DNA from: an uncultured Bacteroidota bacterium
GTDB lineage: Bacteria; Bacteroidota; Bacteroidia; AKYH767-A; OLB10
Reading direction: 5' to 3'
Length of the DNA: 64,000 nt
Assembly (NCBI GenBank): GCA_900696575.1
Contig: CAADHD010000032.1
Span: 26,038-90,037, forward strand
In this document: positions 63,906 to 64,000 of the stretch, one piece after another
How positions within the stretch are numbered: the first letter of the stretch is position 1
Layout of the letters: each line of letters opens with the position of its first letter
Notes under the pieces: generated by a model
The model's input: only the letters and a program-made list of their open reading frames with translations
Told to the model about the DNA's origin: nothing
Databases searched by the model: none
Position numbers and translations under genes: made by a program

Positions 63906-64000
63906 CAACAAGAGTGTTATAAATTCCGGTTCAATGCGTCCCGATGGGAATCGGGGAGGTCGCAGGTTCGAATCCTGCCACCCCGACAACAAGAGTGTTA
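63874..64000 (+). repeat. 46-nt direct repeat spanning the tRNA-Pro 3' part
   Basis: 63874-63919 and 63955-64000 are identical ('ggaggtcgcaggttcgaatc' ... 'gacaacaagagtgtta'), an 81-nt period. The array appears to continue past the window edge. Confidence 0.9.
63910..63986 (+). pseudogene. Degenerate tRNA-Pro-like unit (3' half)
   Basis: Keeps an exact tRNA-Pro T-arm and acceptor 3' strand ('ggtcgcaggttcgaatcctg') but the matching acceptor 5' strand is lost and the anticodon arm reads 'cccgatgggaatcggg', which leaves no normal 7-nt loop. Confidence 0.6.

Noticed and set aside
63798-63992. 64-residue minus-strand ORF with 'SGWQDSNLRPP'
   Set aside because: Antisense translation of the tRNA-Pro array, a well-known database artefact.

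Overview
The window is chromosomal DNA from a member of the Bacteroidota. The evidence is: at least eight predicted secreted proteins ending in type IX secretion (T9SS) C-terminal sorting domains; a DUF5103 T9SS plug-type protein; BshB1 and YfiT/BstA-type bacillithiol proteins; 'TAnnTTTG' -7 promoter elements just upstream of many genes; and typical Bacteroidota families (split transketolase, PaiB-like FMN protein, DUF2520 beside a KdsC-like phosphatase, IaaA-type asparaginase). I cannot fix the genus from the sequence. No prophage, plasmid backbone, CRISPR array or rRNA operon is visible.

Layout. 1-429 is the N-terminal part of an MBOAT acyltransferase running off the left edge. 0.6-9.1 kb holds a secreted subtilase, a small membrane protein coupled to a gamma-glutamylcyclotransferase-like protein, a lipoprotein cytochrome c, a beta-helix T9SS protein, a methyltransferase, rpe-sixA and a lipoprotein. 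9.6-13.7 kb is a two-gene unit: a small T9SS protein and a 1057-residue fibre-like protein with 17-residue repeats and an S74 intramolecular chaperone. 14.0-19.1 kb is a tight six-gene run (YfiT-like, saccharopine dehydrogenase-like, WG-repeat protein, MmcQ/YjbR, small membrane protein, TrmH). 19.3-22.5 kb carries an ABC-F protein and the T9SS plug protein. 22.5-23.4 kb is a REP-associated tyrosine transposase between oppositely oriented palindromic repeat clusters, with related repeats nearby. 23.4-30.6 kb has bshB1 divergent from a ccmB-C-D-E-F cytochrome c maturation operon, continuing into paiB-like, DUF2520 and kdsC-like genes.

30.6-36.3 kb is a minus-strand block: iaaA-like, a second T9SS subtilase, a lipoprotein, mnmA, ribH and a TPR membrane protein. 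Then come a glmM/manB-type phosphohexomutase, an S9 peptidase, a 1310-residue GEVED T9SS protein, a 1.3 kb gene-free stretch, a BNR-type T9SS protein, pdhB, tRNA-Ser, a ferredoxin, sucD, another T9SS protein and two tRNA-Leu genes. 51.9-57.2 kb is a housekeeping run: relA/spoT, fur-family, STAS, purA, dtd, mazG-like. 57.2-63.0 kb, on the minus strand, holds an ECF sigma, membrane anti-sigma candidate and LTxxE periplasmic protein, a transketolase C-terminal subunit, and an oligopeptide-type ABC permease and binding lipoprotein. The right edge has tRNA-Ser, a four-helix-bundle protein and a tRNA-Pro flanked by two degenerate tRNA-Pro-like units.

Themes that connect the genes: surface and secreted protein export (T9SS cargo plus plug); cytochrome c biogenesis with a Cys-type CcmE, and a c-type cytochrome elsewhere in the window; bacillithiol chemistry; and translation and tRNA functions. 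The most notable observations are the transposase/REP island, the 'CPSKY' CcmE, the S74 chaperone placed upstream of a T9SS sorting tail, the permease with a large extracytoplasmic insertion, and the tandem degenerate tRNA units.
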